A stretch of 63,249 nucleotides of DNA from an uncultured Caryophanales bacterium (GTDB taxonomy: Bacteria > Bacillota_I > Bacilli_A > RF39 > UBA660), in the NCBI GenBank assembly GCA_947648915.1, contig CANSPQ010000005.1, positions 1-63,249 on the forward strand. The letters are read 5' to 3'. The translations under genes and the position numbers were made by a program. Shown here one piece after another: positions 24,898 through 35,278 of the stretch. The notes under the pieces were generated by a model. The model ran no database searches. It saw only the letters and a list, made by a program, of their open reading frames with translations, and was not told where the DNA came from. Positions within the stretch are counted from its first letter, which is position 1; the number at the start of each line of letters is the position of its first letter.

Positions 24898-27800
24898 ATG
24901 AAGCAATTTAAAGAATTAGACAAACGACCAGTGAGTCAAGTAGAAAGTGCTATTTTGGAGTCTTGGGGTAGTATGAACAAAATGCATGATGCGCAAGTGA
25001 AAAAAAATGAAAACCATGAGACTTTTGTTTTTTATGATGGACCAGCTTTCGCAAACGGTTTTCCAGGATTACATCATATGGTAGCCAAAAATCTAAAGGA
25101 TTGTATTACCAAATATCATGTGATGAATGGAAAAAAAGTCATTCGTAAAATTGGATGGGATACCCATGGGTTACCAATTGAAAACCACGTAGAAAAGAAA
25201 CTAGGAATTTCTTCCAAAAAGGAGATTGAAACCTTAGGAATTGAAAAATTCAATCAAGAATGTCGTCATAGTGTAAGGGAAAATGAAGATGCATTTACAA
25301 GATTAACTGCGAAAATGGGACAATTTTTTGATGTTGAAAATCCTTATTTAACTTATAAGAATGAATATATTGAAACCGAGTGGTGGATATTAAAGCAGAT
25401 GTTTGAACAAAATAAGTTTTATGAAGGAACGAGAGTAGTACCATATTGTCCACATTGTGGTACTGGTTTAGCAACTCATGAAGTTGCTCAAAATTATCAA
25501 ACCGATACAGCGATTACGGTATATGTGCCATTTAAGAAGAAAGACGAAGATGTCTATTTCTTGGTATGGACAACAACTCCTTGGACCTTAATTGCCAATG
25601 TTGCTTTGTGTGTCAATCCAGAAGAAACATATGTATTAGTAGAATCGAAAGGAACTAAATTTGTTTTAGCACAAGCCTTAGTGGAAAAGGTATTTGGCGA
25701 AGAAGTAACTGTGTTAGAAACTTATTTAGGAAAAGAATTAGAATATCAAGAATATGAACAGTTAATTCCTTCTTTATCAGTCGATAAGAAAGCATTCTAT
25801 GTCACTTGTGATTCCTATGTAACCATGGAAGATGGAACGGGTACTGTTCATATCGCACCAGCGTTCGGTGAGGATGATGCCAATGTTGGAAAAAAATACG
25901 ATTTACCATATTTGAATCCAGTTGGAAAAGATGGATGTTACACAGAAGGTTTATGGACTGGAAAATTTGTCCACGATGTCAATGAAGAAGTAGTCGATTA
26001 TTTAAAGGAAAATGGGAAATTATTTAAGAAACAAAAATTAGCGCATGAATATCCACATTGTTGGCGTTGTGATACTCCGCTTTTATATTATTCAATGCCA
26101 AGTTATTATATTAGGGTAAGTGAAATGACAGATCAATTAGTGGAAGCCAATTCTAAAGTCAATTGGTATCCTGCCTATGTTGGTGAGAAACGTTTTGCCA
26201 ATTGGCTAGCCAATGCCCGTGATTGGAATGTATCCCGTAGTCGTTATTGGGGAAGTCCAATTCCTTACTTTAAGTGTGAATGTGGGCATGCGCATATGGT
26301 AGGGTCAATTGCGGAATTAAAAGAGTTAGCAGTTGAAGAAATTGGTGAAGATTTTGATTTACATAAACCATACATTGATAACATTCACTTGACATGTCCA
26401 GATTGTGGTGGACAAATGACACGTATTCCAGATGTCTTAGATTGTTGGTTTGATTCTGGAGCAATGCCGTTTGCGCAATATCATTATCCATTTGAAAATA
26501 AAGAATTATGGGAATCACAATTTCCAGCGGATTTCATTTGTGAAGGAATTGATCAAACAAGAGGTTGGTTCTATACATTAATGGTCATTTCTACTTTTGT
26601 AAAGGGATGTTCTCCATTTAAAAATGTATTAGTCAATGATTTGTTGTTGGATGCAGAAGGAAAGAAAATGTCCAAATCTCGTGGTAATATTGTAGAGCCA
26701 TTTACAACGATTGATGAATATGGCGCAGATACGGTAAGATTTTATTTACCATATGTATCACCTGTATGGACTCCATTAAAATTTGATATTGAAGGATTAA
26801 AAGAAGTATATTCCAAATTCTTCAATCCACTCAAAAATACGTATAGTTTCTTTGCTATGTATGCAAATATCGATGAAATTGATACAGAAGTATGTAATAT
26901 TCCATATGAAGATAGAGAAGAAATTGATAAGTGGTTATTATCCAAATACAATCGTTTGGTTCAAAATGTGCGAGAAGCTTTTGATGAATATGATTTGAAT
27001 AAAGTAGTTCATTATTTATCTACCTTTGTTTCAGAAGAACTATCGAACTGGTATATTAGAAGAAACAGAAATCGTTTTTGGGGGAGTGAACTGAATAATT
27101 CGAAAAAATCAGTTTATATGACAACTTATGAAGTACTGGTTGGGTTATCCAAATTGATGGCTCCTGTTACGCCTTTCTTGGCTGAAGAATTATATCGTAA
27201 TTTAACCGGTTTGGAATCTGTTCACTTGGAAGAATATCCAGAAGTAAACTATGATGTAATCAATGAGCAGATTGAAACGAAAATGGATCTAGTAAGAAAT
27301 CTTATTTCGATTGGTCGTTATGTGAGAGAAGAAACAAAAATTAAAGTACGTCAACCCCTTGCAGAAGCACTACTTGATGGAAAAAACAAAGCGTTAATTG
27401 CGGACTTAGTTCCTTTGATTGAAGAAGAGTTAAATATTAAGAAAATTATCTTTACGGATAATTTAAATGATTATATGAATCTTTCTGTTAAACCAAATTT
27501 TAAAGTAGTAGGAAAAGTATTTGGACCTTTGATGAAAGAGTTTCAAACAAAATTGGAAATGTTATCTACTAGTGAAGTAACAGAATTACAAAATGGAAAT
27601 GCAATTATGATGAATATTGGTGAGGAATCAAAAGAAATCACACCAGATATGGTTGAAATTCGCATTGCTTCTAAAGAAGGTTTCGATGTAGGTATGGAAA
27701 ACAACCAGTTTATTATTCTAGATACAACTTTAACCGATGAATTGCTTGCAGAAGGAATTGCGCGTGAAATTGTCTCAAAAGTTCAAAATTTAAGAAAACA

Positions 27801-27993
27801 AAAAGATTTCAATATTGTAGACCGCATTCATTTATATTATAGTGGCGATGAAGAAGTAAGAAATGCAATTGCATGTCATAAAGAATTTATAGAGAAAGAA
27901 ACACTTGCAGAAACAATAGAAGAAAAAGTAACAGCAGAAACATTTGATATTAATGGACATGAGGTTACATTAGATCTTGTTGTAGCAAAATAA
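24898..27993 (+). CDS. ileS: Isoleucyl-tRNA synthetase, IleRS2-like with GXHH signature
   Basis: Charges tRNA-Ile. The 1031 residues contain a class I Rossmann core, the CP1 editing domain (WTTTPWTLIANVAL, GTVHIAPAFGEDD), zinc-type CxxC pairs, KMSKS (KKMSKSRGN) and an anticodon-binding C-terminus. The normal HXGH signature is replaced by G57-L58-H59-H60 (FANGFPGLHHM). This GXHH form is known from type 2 IleRS enzymes with very strong resistance to mupirocin. GGAGG six bases before ATG 24898 fixes the start. The gene is under the Ile T-box. Confidence 0.95.
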   Translation: MKQFKELDKRPVSQVESAILESWGSMNKMHDAQVKKNENHETFVFYDGPAFANGFPGLHHMVAKNLKDCITKYHVMNGKKVIRKIGWDTHGLPIENHVEKKLGISSKKEIETLGIEKFNQECRHSVRENEDAFTRLTAKMGQFFDVENPYLTYKNEYIETEWWILKQMFEQNKFYEGTRVVPYCPHCGTGLATHEVAQNYQTDTAITVYVPFKKKDEDVYFLVWTTTPWTLIANVALCVNPEETYVLVESKGTKFVLAQALVEKVFGEEVTVLETYLGKELEYQEYEQLIPSLSVDKKAFYVTCDSYVTMEDGTGTVHIAPAFGEDDANVGKKYDLPYLNPVGKDGCYTEGLWTGKFVHDVNEEVVDYLKENGKLFKKQKLAHEYPHCWRCDTPLLYYSMPSYYIRVSEMTDQLVEANSKVNWYPAYVGEKRFANWLANARDWNVSRSRYWGSPIPYFKCECGHAHMVGSIAELKELAVEEIGEDFDLHKPYIDNIHLTCPDCGGQMTRIPDVLDCWFDSGAMPFAQYHYPFENKELWESQFPADFICEGIDQTRGWFYTLMVISTFVKGCSPFKNVLVNDLLLDAEGKKMSKSRGNIVEPFTTIDEYGADTVRFYLPYVSPVWTPLKFDIEGLKEVYSKFFNPLKNTYSFFAMYANIDEIDTEVCNIPYEDREEIDKWLLSKYNRLVQNVREAFDEYDLNKVVHYLSTFVSEELSNWYIRRNRNRFWGSELNNSKKSVYMTTYEVLVGLSKLMAPVTPFLAEELYRNLTGLESVHLEEYPEVNYDVINEQIETKMDLVRNLISIGRYVREETKIKVRQPLAEALLDGKNKALIADLVPLIEEELNIKKIIFTDNLNDYMNLSVKPNFKVVGKVFGPLMKEFQTKLEMLSTSEVTELQNGNAIMMNIGEESKEITPDMVEIRIASKEGFDVGMENNQFIILDTTLTDELLAEGIAREIVSKVQNLRKQKDFNIVDRIHLYYSGDEEVRNAIACHKEFIEKETLAETIEEKVTAETFDINGHEVTLDLVVAK

Positions 27994-27994
27994 A

Positions 27995-28018
27995 GCAGGA
28001 ATGATATCCTGTTTTTTT
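27995..28018 (+). terminator. Terminator after ileS
   Basis: CAGGA and TCCTG pair around six bases, followed by seven T. Confidence 0.8.
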
Positions 28019-28064
28019 GTTCCAAAATATGGTATACTGAAAAGGAATTATAGTGGGTGATGAT

Positions 28065-30551
28065 ATGAAAAAACAAGACAAACGATATATTTTGATTATG
28101 GGACTACTCGTTTTCATATTAGGTGGAATCTTTTTCTTTTCTCCATATATCTTTGGATCAAAAACAGATTGGTTAGGGCAACATATTGCCTTTCCAGATT
28201 ACTTTAGAAATTTATTTTATCAGACAGGTGAATTATTTCCATCTTTCTCCATGCATTTGGGTGGAGGACAAAATATTTTCAACTTTTCTTATTATGGATT
28301 ATTCAATCCCATTATATTGGTATCTTACTTACTACCTTTTGTTTCTATGAAAGACTATATTATAGTGACTAGTTTACTGGGAATATTCGTTTCTATGGTT
28401 TTACTTTATCACTTCTTAAAGACAAAATTGAACCAATCTATCTCTTTTATATGTTGTTTACTTTATTTTCTTGCTTGTCCTGTAATTTTCCACGCGCATC
28501 GTCATATTATGTTTGTAAGTTATATGTCATTTTTGATTTGGGGTCTGATTGCAGTCGATCGCTACTTCAAAGAAAAAAAGACATTAGGTCTTACCTTGAG
28601 TGTATTTCTCATGATATTGACTAGTTACTATTATAGCATTGGTGGAATTTGCGTTCTTGTCATTTATGGAATTCATTGTTGGCTGAAGGAAAATAAATTC
28701 AAAACTTCAAAATTTATCAAAGAAGGACTTCAATTTTTACTTCCTATTATCTTTGGAGTTTTAATATCTGCTTTCTTTTTATTACCAACTGCATATTGCT
28801 TACTAAGTGGAAGAGAGGGAAGTCCAAAAGAAATCTCTTTCCTTTCCTTATTTCTACCCAATTTCAATTTAAATCAGTTACTCTACACATCTTATTCCCT
28901 TGGGTTAACGAGTATTTTTATACTTGCATTACTATCTTCTATTTGTCATAAAAAAAGGGAAAATAAATGGTTGGGAATTATTTTATTTATGATATGTTTC
29001 TTTCCTATTTTCATCTATCTTTTAAATGGGACACTCTATGTACGAGCAAAATCATTGATACCCTTTTTACCCTTGGCAATTTATTTGATAGGCCTATTTT
29101 TAGAAGATATCTTTGCGCATAAAGCTTCTTATTTCCATTTTGGTATTTTGCTTTTCATCTTTCATCTCATTGCTCTTTTCAGTGGATTTCATTCAGTTGC
29201 CTATTATGTAGATTTACTTATTATGTTAGTGTCACTTTACCTTTTCCATAAATATCATAAAGATTGGCTTTTCTATGTTCCTTTAGTGGTGACTGCATTT
29301 GTTGTTATGATTGCCGCAAATGTAAAAGATGACTATGTCAAAAAAACTTACTCAGATTCGAATATAGAAAAATTAATAAGAAAAATTCCTACTACAGATT
29401 CTTTATGGAGAACAAGTATTCAGACCAATACCTTATATGGCATCAATCAAATTTATAGTTCCAATCATTATAGTACTTCTTTATATTCATCTGTTTACAA
29501 CAATGAATATTCTAACTTTTTTAAGAATACCTTTGAAAACGCTTTACCTTACCGCAATCGTCTTATTTTAGGGACGACTAGTAATCTTCCTTTTCAAGTA
29601 TTCATGGGAGAGAGGTATCTTATTAGTACCTGTCAAAAGGATTTTATTGGCTATACCAAAATAGCATACCAAGACGATGTTTGTTTATATGAAAATAATG
29701 ATGTTTATCCGCTTGGATATGGCAGTAGTAATATTTTATCGCAAAAAGATTTTGACAATTTATCGTATCCATACTCTATGGAAGTACTTTTCAATGCCAT
29801 TATTGTATCGGATGCTTCTACTACAAAAATCAAAAATTTGATACATGAAATTCCCTTTGCATATGAAACAAAAGAAGTAGGCAAAAATCTTATGATCGAA
29901 CAAGAAACAAATGGATATACGGTAACGGCAACAGACAAGGACAAAATTATTTATACATTAAAAGAACCGTTACAAAACCAATTGTTACTGATTGATTTCA
30001 ATGTAGTGGAAGAACCTTCTTGCAATGACGGAGATTTAACACTTACGATGAATGACATTACCAATAAATTGACCTGTTCTAGTTGGGAATATAAAAACCA
30101 AAATCATCGTTTTACTTATATTCTTTCGGAAAATAATTTAGACAAATTGGAGATTACATTTTCAAAGGGAACTTACAGGTTAGAAGATTTTCATATTTAT
30201 ACGTGGGATTATGCAGACGTTGTAATGGCAAAAGATACACTATATCCATTTGTAATAGATAGGAAAGAGTCAAAAGGGGATACAGTTGTTGGTGATATTC
30301 AAATGGAAGAAGATGGCTACTTTGCATTATCAATTCCCTATGATGAAGGTTTTGCTATAAAAGTGGATGGAAAAAGAATATCTTATGAAAAGGTCAATAC
30401 TGCTTTTTTAGGTTTTCCATTAGAAAAAGGAAATCATCTAATTGAAATTGTATATGAAGCACCTTATTATAATCTTGGTAAAATTGTAAGTAGTTTTACA
30501 TTGGTAATTTTACTCGTTTACTCTATTTATCAAAAAAGGTATCAGAAATGA
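28065..30551 (+). CDS. YfhO family membrane protein
   Basis: About 828 residues with 12 or more hydrophobic helices in the first 430, then a large extracytoplasmic region and a final C-terminal helix. The opening (DWLGQHIAFPDYFRNLF) and the C-terminal GYFALSIPYDEGFAIKVDGKR are typical of the YfhO family, GT-C-type proteins linked to glycosylation of lipoteichoic acid or other envelope polymers. ATG 28065 is chosen over an in-frame GTG at 28053 because GGGTGAT lies directly upstream. The acceptor is unknown. Confidence 0.85.
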   Translation: MKKQDKRYILIMGLLVFILGGIFFFSPYIFGSKTDWLGQHIAFPDYFRNLFYQTGELFPSFSMHLGGGQNIFNFSYYGLFNPIILVSYLLPFVSMKDYIIVTSLLGIFVSMVLLYHFLKTKLNQSISFICCLLYFLACPVIFHAHRHIMFVSYMSFLIWGLIAVDRYFKEKKTLGLTLSVFLMILTSYYYSIGGICVLVIYGIHCWLKENKFKTSKFIKEGLQFLLPIIFGVLISAFFLLPTAYCLLSGREGSPKEISFLSLFLPNFNLNQLLYTSYSLGLTSIFILALLSSICHKKRENKWLGIILFMICFFPIFIYLLNGTLYVRAKSLIPFLPLAIYLIGLFLEDIFAHKASYFHFGILLFIFHLIALFSGFHSVAYYVDLLIMLVSLYLFHKYHKDWLFYVPLVVTAFVVMIAANVKDDYVKKTYSDSNIEKLIRKIPTTDSLWRTSIQTNTLYGINQIYSSNHYSTSLYSSVYNNEYSNFFKNTFENALPYRNRLILGTTSNLPFQVFMGERYLISTCQKDFIGYTKIAYQDDVCLYENNDVYPLGYGSSNILSQKDFDNLSYPYSMEVLFNAIIVSDASTTKIKNLIHEIPFAYETKEVGKNLMIEQETNGYTVTATDKDKIIYTLKEPLQNQLLLIDFNVVEEPSCNDGDLTLTMNDITNKLTCSSWEYKNQNHRFTYILSENNLDKLEITFSKGTYRLEDFHIYTWDYADVVMAKDTLYPFVIDRKESKGDTVVGDIQMEEDGYFALSIPYDEGFAIKVDGKRISYEKVNTAFLGFPLEKGNHLIEIVYEAPYYNLGKIVSSFTLVILLVYSIYQKRYQK

Positions 30552-30562
30552 TATCTTTTTCT
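30534..30562 (+). terminator. Terminator overlapping the yfhO 3' end
   Basis: GGTATC and GATATC (one G-U pair) pair around 6 bases, with a T-rich tail. Confidence 0.65.
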
Positions 30563-30609
30563 TGTAGCGAACAAAAATTCGTGTTATAATGAGAAAAAGT
30601 TGGTGAGCT

Positions 30610-32604
30610 ATGAAACAATTGGAAGAACTAAAAGGACTTGGACCTAAGGGATTGCGCTTATTAAACCAGTTAGGAATTCATACGGTAAATGATTTAATTC
30701 ATTATTTTCCTTTTCGATATGATATTTTAAAACGGAGTGATTTAAATAGTGCAGCTAAGGATGACAAAGTAATTGTAGATGGTGTGGTAGAAAGTGTACC
30801 ACGTGTATTTCATATCAATCGTAAAATGGACAAAATGGATTTTAAGATAAATGCACAAAATCATTTATTAAATATTACAATCTTTAATCGCGGTTTTTTA
30901 AAATCACAATTACCAATCGGAAAAGAGGTAACAGTTATTGGAAAATATGATCCTATTCATAGTCATATTGTTGCTTCAGAATTACGGATTGGTACATTAG
31001 AAAAGGAAACGATTGAACCTGTTTATCATACCATATATGGCATTTCCAGCAAGCAGTTATCGCACTACATTAGCCTTGCATTAAAGGAAAAAGTAGATAC
31101 AGAAGATTATGTACCCATGATTTATCAAGAAAAATATCAGTTTCCTTCTAAAGAAACTAGTATTCGAATTGTACATCAACCAACCAATGAAGAGGCTTTA
31201 AAAAAGGCAGAGGAAAGAATTAAATATGAAGAGTTATTTTTGTTTATGTTAAAGATGAACTATTTAAAAAATAATAAACAAAATAAAATTGGTTTAAAAA
31301 GAAATGTAGATTATCGAAAAATACAGGAGTTTATTGATACCTTACCTTATTCTCTTACAGAAAATCAAGAGAAAAGTGTGCAGGCGATTTATCAAGATTT
31401 GATATCTCCAAATCGAATGAATCGTTTGTTACAGGGAGATGTTGGTAGTGGGAAGACAGTAGTTGCCTTGATTGCAAGTTACATTAACTATTTAAGTGGA
31501 TATCAAACAGCTCTAATGGCACCAACTGAGATACTAGCAGAACAGCATTATCAAACTGCACTTTCTCTTTGTAAGGATACAGGAATGCGAATTGGTCTTT
31601 TAACAGGGAAGATGAAAGCAAAGGAGAAAAAAGAGATTTATTCAGCTATAAAAAACGGAGATATTGATCTTATTATTGGAACGCACGCATTGTTTACAGA
31701 TACTGTGGAGTACATAAATTTAGGGTTTGTGATAACAGATGAGCAACATCGTTTTGGGGTCAACCAAAGAAGTAGTTTAAAAAATAAGGGAATTACGCCA
31801 GATATTTTATATATGAGTGCAACACCAATTCCAAGAACTTATGCACTTACGTTATATGGAGATATGGATATTTCGAGTATTAAAACAGTTCCGAGGGGAA
31901 GGAAACCAGTTATTACGACAGTTGCTTCTAATCGTGAGATGAAACAGGTATTGGAAGCCATGTATGAACAAATTAAACAGGGACATCAGATTTATGTAAT
32001 TGCGCCTCTTATTGAAGAAAGTGATAAAAGTGATTTTGAAAATGTCAATGAGCTTTCAGAAAAAATGAATAAGGCATTTGGTAAAATATGCCAAATAGGT
32101 ACATTACATGGAAAAATGAAATCTGCTGAGAAAGAAATAGTTATGAATCAATTTGCGAATAACGAAATACAAATTTTGATTAGTACAACTGTAGTAGAAG
32201 TAGGAGTAGATGTTCCGAATGCAACAATGATGGTAATTTTTGATAGTTACCGTTTTGGTTTATCTGCATTACATCAATTGCGCGGACGTGTTGGAAGAAA
32301 TGATTTACAATCTTATTGTATTCTAGTAAGTGAGAGAGAAACAGAGCGACTTCACATTTTAACCAAGACCAATGATGGGTTTAAAGTGAGTGAAGAGGAT
32401 TTTTTACTGCGAGGTAGTGGAGATTTGTTTGGTGCAAAACAAAGTGGAGATATGGTATTTCAAATGGCGAATTTAAAAAATGATTTTTCAATTTTATTAA
32501 ATGCAAGACAAGATAGTGAAGACTTTTTAGAACAATTAGATTGTAAAGATTCTTTATCGAATAAAATTATAAATTTGATTGAAAAATCAATGGATTTGGA
32601 TTGA
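30610..32604 (+). CDS. recG: ATP-dependent DNA helicase RecG
   Basis: Remodels stalled replication forks and Holliday junctions. The wedge/OB domain occupies about 1-230. Helicase motifs follow in order: LLQGDVGSGKTVVALIA (Walker A), APTEILAEQH, DEQHRFGV (DExH), SATPIPRT and, in the second lobe, STTVVEVGVDVPNAT and LHQLRGRVGR. The 664 residues are near the usual length (about 680). It has no obvious partner in the neighbouring genes. Confidence 0.96.
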   Translation: MKQLEELKGLGPKGLRLLNQLGIHTVNDLIHYFPFRYDILKRSDLNSAAKDDKVIVDGVVESVPRVFHINRKMDKMDFKINAQNHLLNITIFNRGFLKSQLPIGKEVTVIGKYDPIHSHIVASELRIGTLEKETIEPVYHTIYGISSKQLSHYISLALKEKVDTEDYVPMIYQEKYQFPSKETSIRIVHQPTNEEALKKAEERIKYEELFLFMLKMNYLKNNKQNKIGLKRNVDYRKIQEFIDTLPYSLTENQEKSVQAIYQDLISPNRMNRLLQGDVGSGKTVVALIASYINYLSGYQTALMAPTEILAEQHYQTALSLCKDTGMRIGLLTGKMKAKEKKEIYSAIKNGDIDLIIGTHALFTDTVEYINLGFVITDEQHRFGVNQRSSLKNKGITPDILYMSATPIPRTYALTLYGDMDISSIKTVPRGRKPVITTVASNREMKQVLEAMYEQIKQGHQIYVIAPLIEESDKSDFENVNELSEKMNKAFGKICQIGTLHGKMKSAEKEIVMNQFANNEIQILISTTVVEVGVDVPNATMMVIFDSYRFGLSALHQLRGRVGRNDLQSYCILVSERETERLHILTKTNDGFKVSEEDFLLRGSGDLFGAKQSGDMVFQMANLKNDFSILLNARQDSEDFLEQLDCKDSLSNKIINLIEKSMDLD

Positions 32605-32684
32605 TATCATAATCATGTACTTTTTAATTGTTCTATTTTGTGGTATGATAAAATCAATCAGTTGTTAGTTGTTAAGAGGGTTTA

Positions 32685-32951
32685 ATGGAGTATAAAATAT
32701 ATTATAAAATAGCTCATAATATGGAATATCAATATGTTCAGACAGTGTCAAGGCAATTATTAGATGCATTTATCTTGGAATGTTTTTCTGATGAATCTAT
32801 TCAACTGTTAATTATAGGGCACGATATAGAAAAAGATACCGATATATTCTATTTTCAGGGTGATTTTAAGCAATACTTGAGTACAAAGCAGAATAGTAAT
32901 GTAACAGAAAAACAAAAGGAAAAGACGAGTAAATTAGATAGAAGGTATTAA
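32685..32951 (+). CDS. Small hypothetical protein coupled to the U32 peptidase
   Basis: The 88-residue protein has no recognised domain. It is soluble, with SRQLLDAFILECFSDESIQLLIIGHDIEKDT in the middle and a Lys-rich tail. Its TAA stop is directly followed by the ATG of the U32 gene, indicating a two-gene operon, and AAGAGGG precedes its start. It could be a small regulatory partner of the U32 protein; that is inference. Confidence 0.65.
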   Translation: MEYKIYYKIAHNMEYQYVQTVSRQLLDAFILECFSDESIQLLIIGHDIEKDTDIFYFQGDFKQYLSTKQNSNVTEKQKEKTSKLDRRY

Positions 32952-35144
32952 ATGAAAAAGCCAGAATTACTAAGCCCAGCTGGGAATATGGAATGCTTAA
33001 AAGCAGCAATACAAGGTGGTTGTGATGCTGTTTATTTAGGTGGTTATGCATTTGGTGCAAGAAGCTTTGCTGGAAATTTTTCCAATGAAGAAATTGAAGA
33101 AGCGATTTCCTATGCACATCTTTATGGAGTAAAAGTATATGTGACGGTAAATACATTGGTATATGAAAACGAAGTAGAACTATTTTTACATTATATCGAT
33201 TTTCTATATCAAAATAATGTGGATGCGATTATTATACAAGATTTGGGAATGATGGATCTGATCAGACAGACTTATCCTGATTTAGAGATGCATGCTTCTA
33301 CCCAGATGCATATTCATAATATGGAGGGTGTTAAATTTGTAGAACAAATGGGGTTATCACGGGTTGTACTTGCGCGTGAAACTGATATTGAAACAATTCG
33401 TAACATCAAACAAGACTCTAATATTGAATTAGAAATCTTTGTTCATGGTGCATTATGTTTCAGTTATTCTGGTCAATGTCTTATGAGTAGTATGATTGGC
33501 GGTAGAAGTGGGAATCGTGGTACTTGTAGTCAATGTTGTCGTATGCCTTATACACTTTATGATCAAGAAAAAATGTTGAATAAAGAATCCTATGTTTTAA
33601 GTCCAAAGGATTTAAATACATTGGAACACTTAAAACCTTTAATGGAAATTGGTGTAGATAGTTTTAAAATAGAAGGACGGATGAAACGTCCTGAATATGT
33701 ATATTATGTTACAAAACTTTATAGGCGTGCAATTGATGCTTATGCGAATAATCAATCATTTATTCTTTCTAAACAGGAAGAAGATACTTTAAAAAAGTTA
33801 TTCCATAGAGAATTTACAAAGGGATATTTATTTCAAGAGAAAGATCAAAATTGGCTAAATCCATACCGACCAAATCATATTGGAATAAAAGTGGGAGAGG
33901 TTGTTTCCTATAAAAATGGGATTGTAACTTGTAAATTGTTCTATCCCATTCATCAAAATGATGGTATTCGTATTTTAGGACGTTTTGAGGATAACGGTTG
34001 TATACTGAATAAACTTTATCATGATAATAAACTAATCAGTCGGGGAAACATTGGTGACTTTATTTCTTTTTCTTTAAAAGGAAAATTTGTGCCGAAAGAT
34101 GTTCTCGTTTTGACCAGTGATCAAAGTGAGTTGGAAATGATTCGAAACGAAATCAAAGAAAATCCAAGAAAGATTTTCATACAGGGAAAAATAAAATGCA
34201 AAATTGGAGAATGTATTCAGTTTCAAGTAACAGATGGTAAAAACCAAGTAACAGTTATGGGAGAAGTCCCTGTTATGAAAGCACAAAAAGCACCTCTTTC
34301 AAAACAAAGAATAGAAGAACAACTTCAAAAATTAGGAGATACGGTTTATGCATTACAAACGTTAGAAGTGGATATTGATGATTCTGTTTTTGTTCCAATA
34401 CAGGAATTGAATCAAATTCGAAGAAAAAGTGTAGCGTTACTCAATCAAAAAAGACAATATCAAATTCCTTATCATAAAGAGACATACTATCGTGAAATGC
34501 CTACTTTTAAGGAAAAAAGAGGTTATGCAATTCGAATTCACGAGGAAAAGACATATTTTGATATTAGAGAAAAATCATTCAAACAAATTTATGTGGAAGA
34601 TAAAGAATTGTATCATAAATTAAAAGAGGATTCTAGAGTTGTTCTCTTATTACCTAGAGTCATGGATCATTTTGAACATGAACTAGGAAAAGTAATGGTG
34701 GGGGAACTAGGTAGTATAGCGTATTATTGTGCTTGTTATTCTGATTTTTCACTTAATGTAACGAATTCTTATACAGTTGCCTTTTTGCATGCGATGGGAA
34801 TTGAACGTGTTACACTCTCCTTGGAACTAAGTGAACAACAGATAGAAGCACTTGTAACTGCATATCAAAATCGATACCATAAAACTCCCAATTTAGAATA
34901 TTTTATTACATCTTATCCAGAAGTAATGATTAGTAAATTGAAACTTCCAAGCTATTATCATACATCAAATGTGCTTACCATGAAAGATCAAAATGGACAT
35001 CAGTTTTTGATTCAGGAATATAAAAATTATACAAAAATTTATTATTGTAAAGATACTAAATTGAAGGTAGAAGATTATTTTAGTCACGTTAATACCGTTT
35101 GCTTCACAGATTTGAATGAAGATTATAAACAATATCTTATTTAA
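32952..35144 (+). CDS. Peptidase U32 family protein (RlhA-like)
   Basis: The 730 residues include the U32 signature region (EIFVHGALCFSYSGQCLMSS and GNRGTCSQCCRMPY, with the conserved Cys residues) in an N-terminal TIM-barrel-like domain, then a long C-terminal extension. Long U32 proteins include RlhA and TrhP, which take part in hydroxylation of 23S rRNA or tRNA, so RNA modification is more likely than proteolysis. Assignment to one or the other cannot be made from sequence alone. Confidence 0.87.
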   Translation: MKKPELLSPAGNMECLKAAIQGGCDAVYLGGYAFGARSFAGNFSNEEIEEAISYAHLYGVKVYVTVNTLVYENEVELFLHYIDFLYQNNVDAIIIQDLGMMDLIRQTYPDLEMHASTQMHIHNMEGVKFVEQMGLSRVVLARETDIETIRNIKQDSNIELEIFVHGALCFSYSGQCLMSSMIGGRSGNRGTCSQCCRMPYTLYDQEKMLNKESYVLSPKDLNTLEHLKPLMEIGVDSFKIEGRMKRPEYVYYVTKLYRRAIDAYANNQSFILSKQEEDTLKKLFHREFTKGYLFQEKDQNWLNPYRPNHIGIKVGEVVSYKNGIVTCKLFYPIHQNDGIRILGRFEDNGCILNKLYHDNKLISRGNIGDFISFSLKGKFVPKDVLVLTSDQSELEMIRNEIKENPRKIFIQGKIKCKIGECIQFQVTDGKNQVTVMGEVPVMKAQKAPLSKQRIEEQLQKLGDTVYALQTLEVDIDDSVFVPIQELNQIRRKSVALLNQKRQYQIPYHKETYYREMPTFKEKRGYAIRIHEEKTYFDIREKSFKQIYVEDKELYHKLKEDSRVVLLLPRVMDHFEHELGKVMVGELGSIAYYCACYSDFSLNVTNSYTVAFLHAMGIERVTLSLELSEQQIEALVTAYQNRYHKTPNLEYFITSYPEVMISKLKLPSYYHTSNVLTMKDQNGHQFLIQEYKNYTKIYYCKDTKLKVEDYFSHVNTVCFTDLNEDYKQYLI

Positions 35145-35278
35145 ACTAGAGATAGCTTCTTTATTTGAATGTGGGCTATCTTATTCTTTAATTTTAGTTT
35201 ACATATTCCTATAGTATTGCTTATAAAATACTATATTTTTTGATGAAATTGGCTTATAATAATACTAGAGGTGGAACT

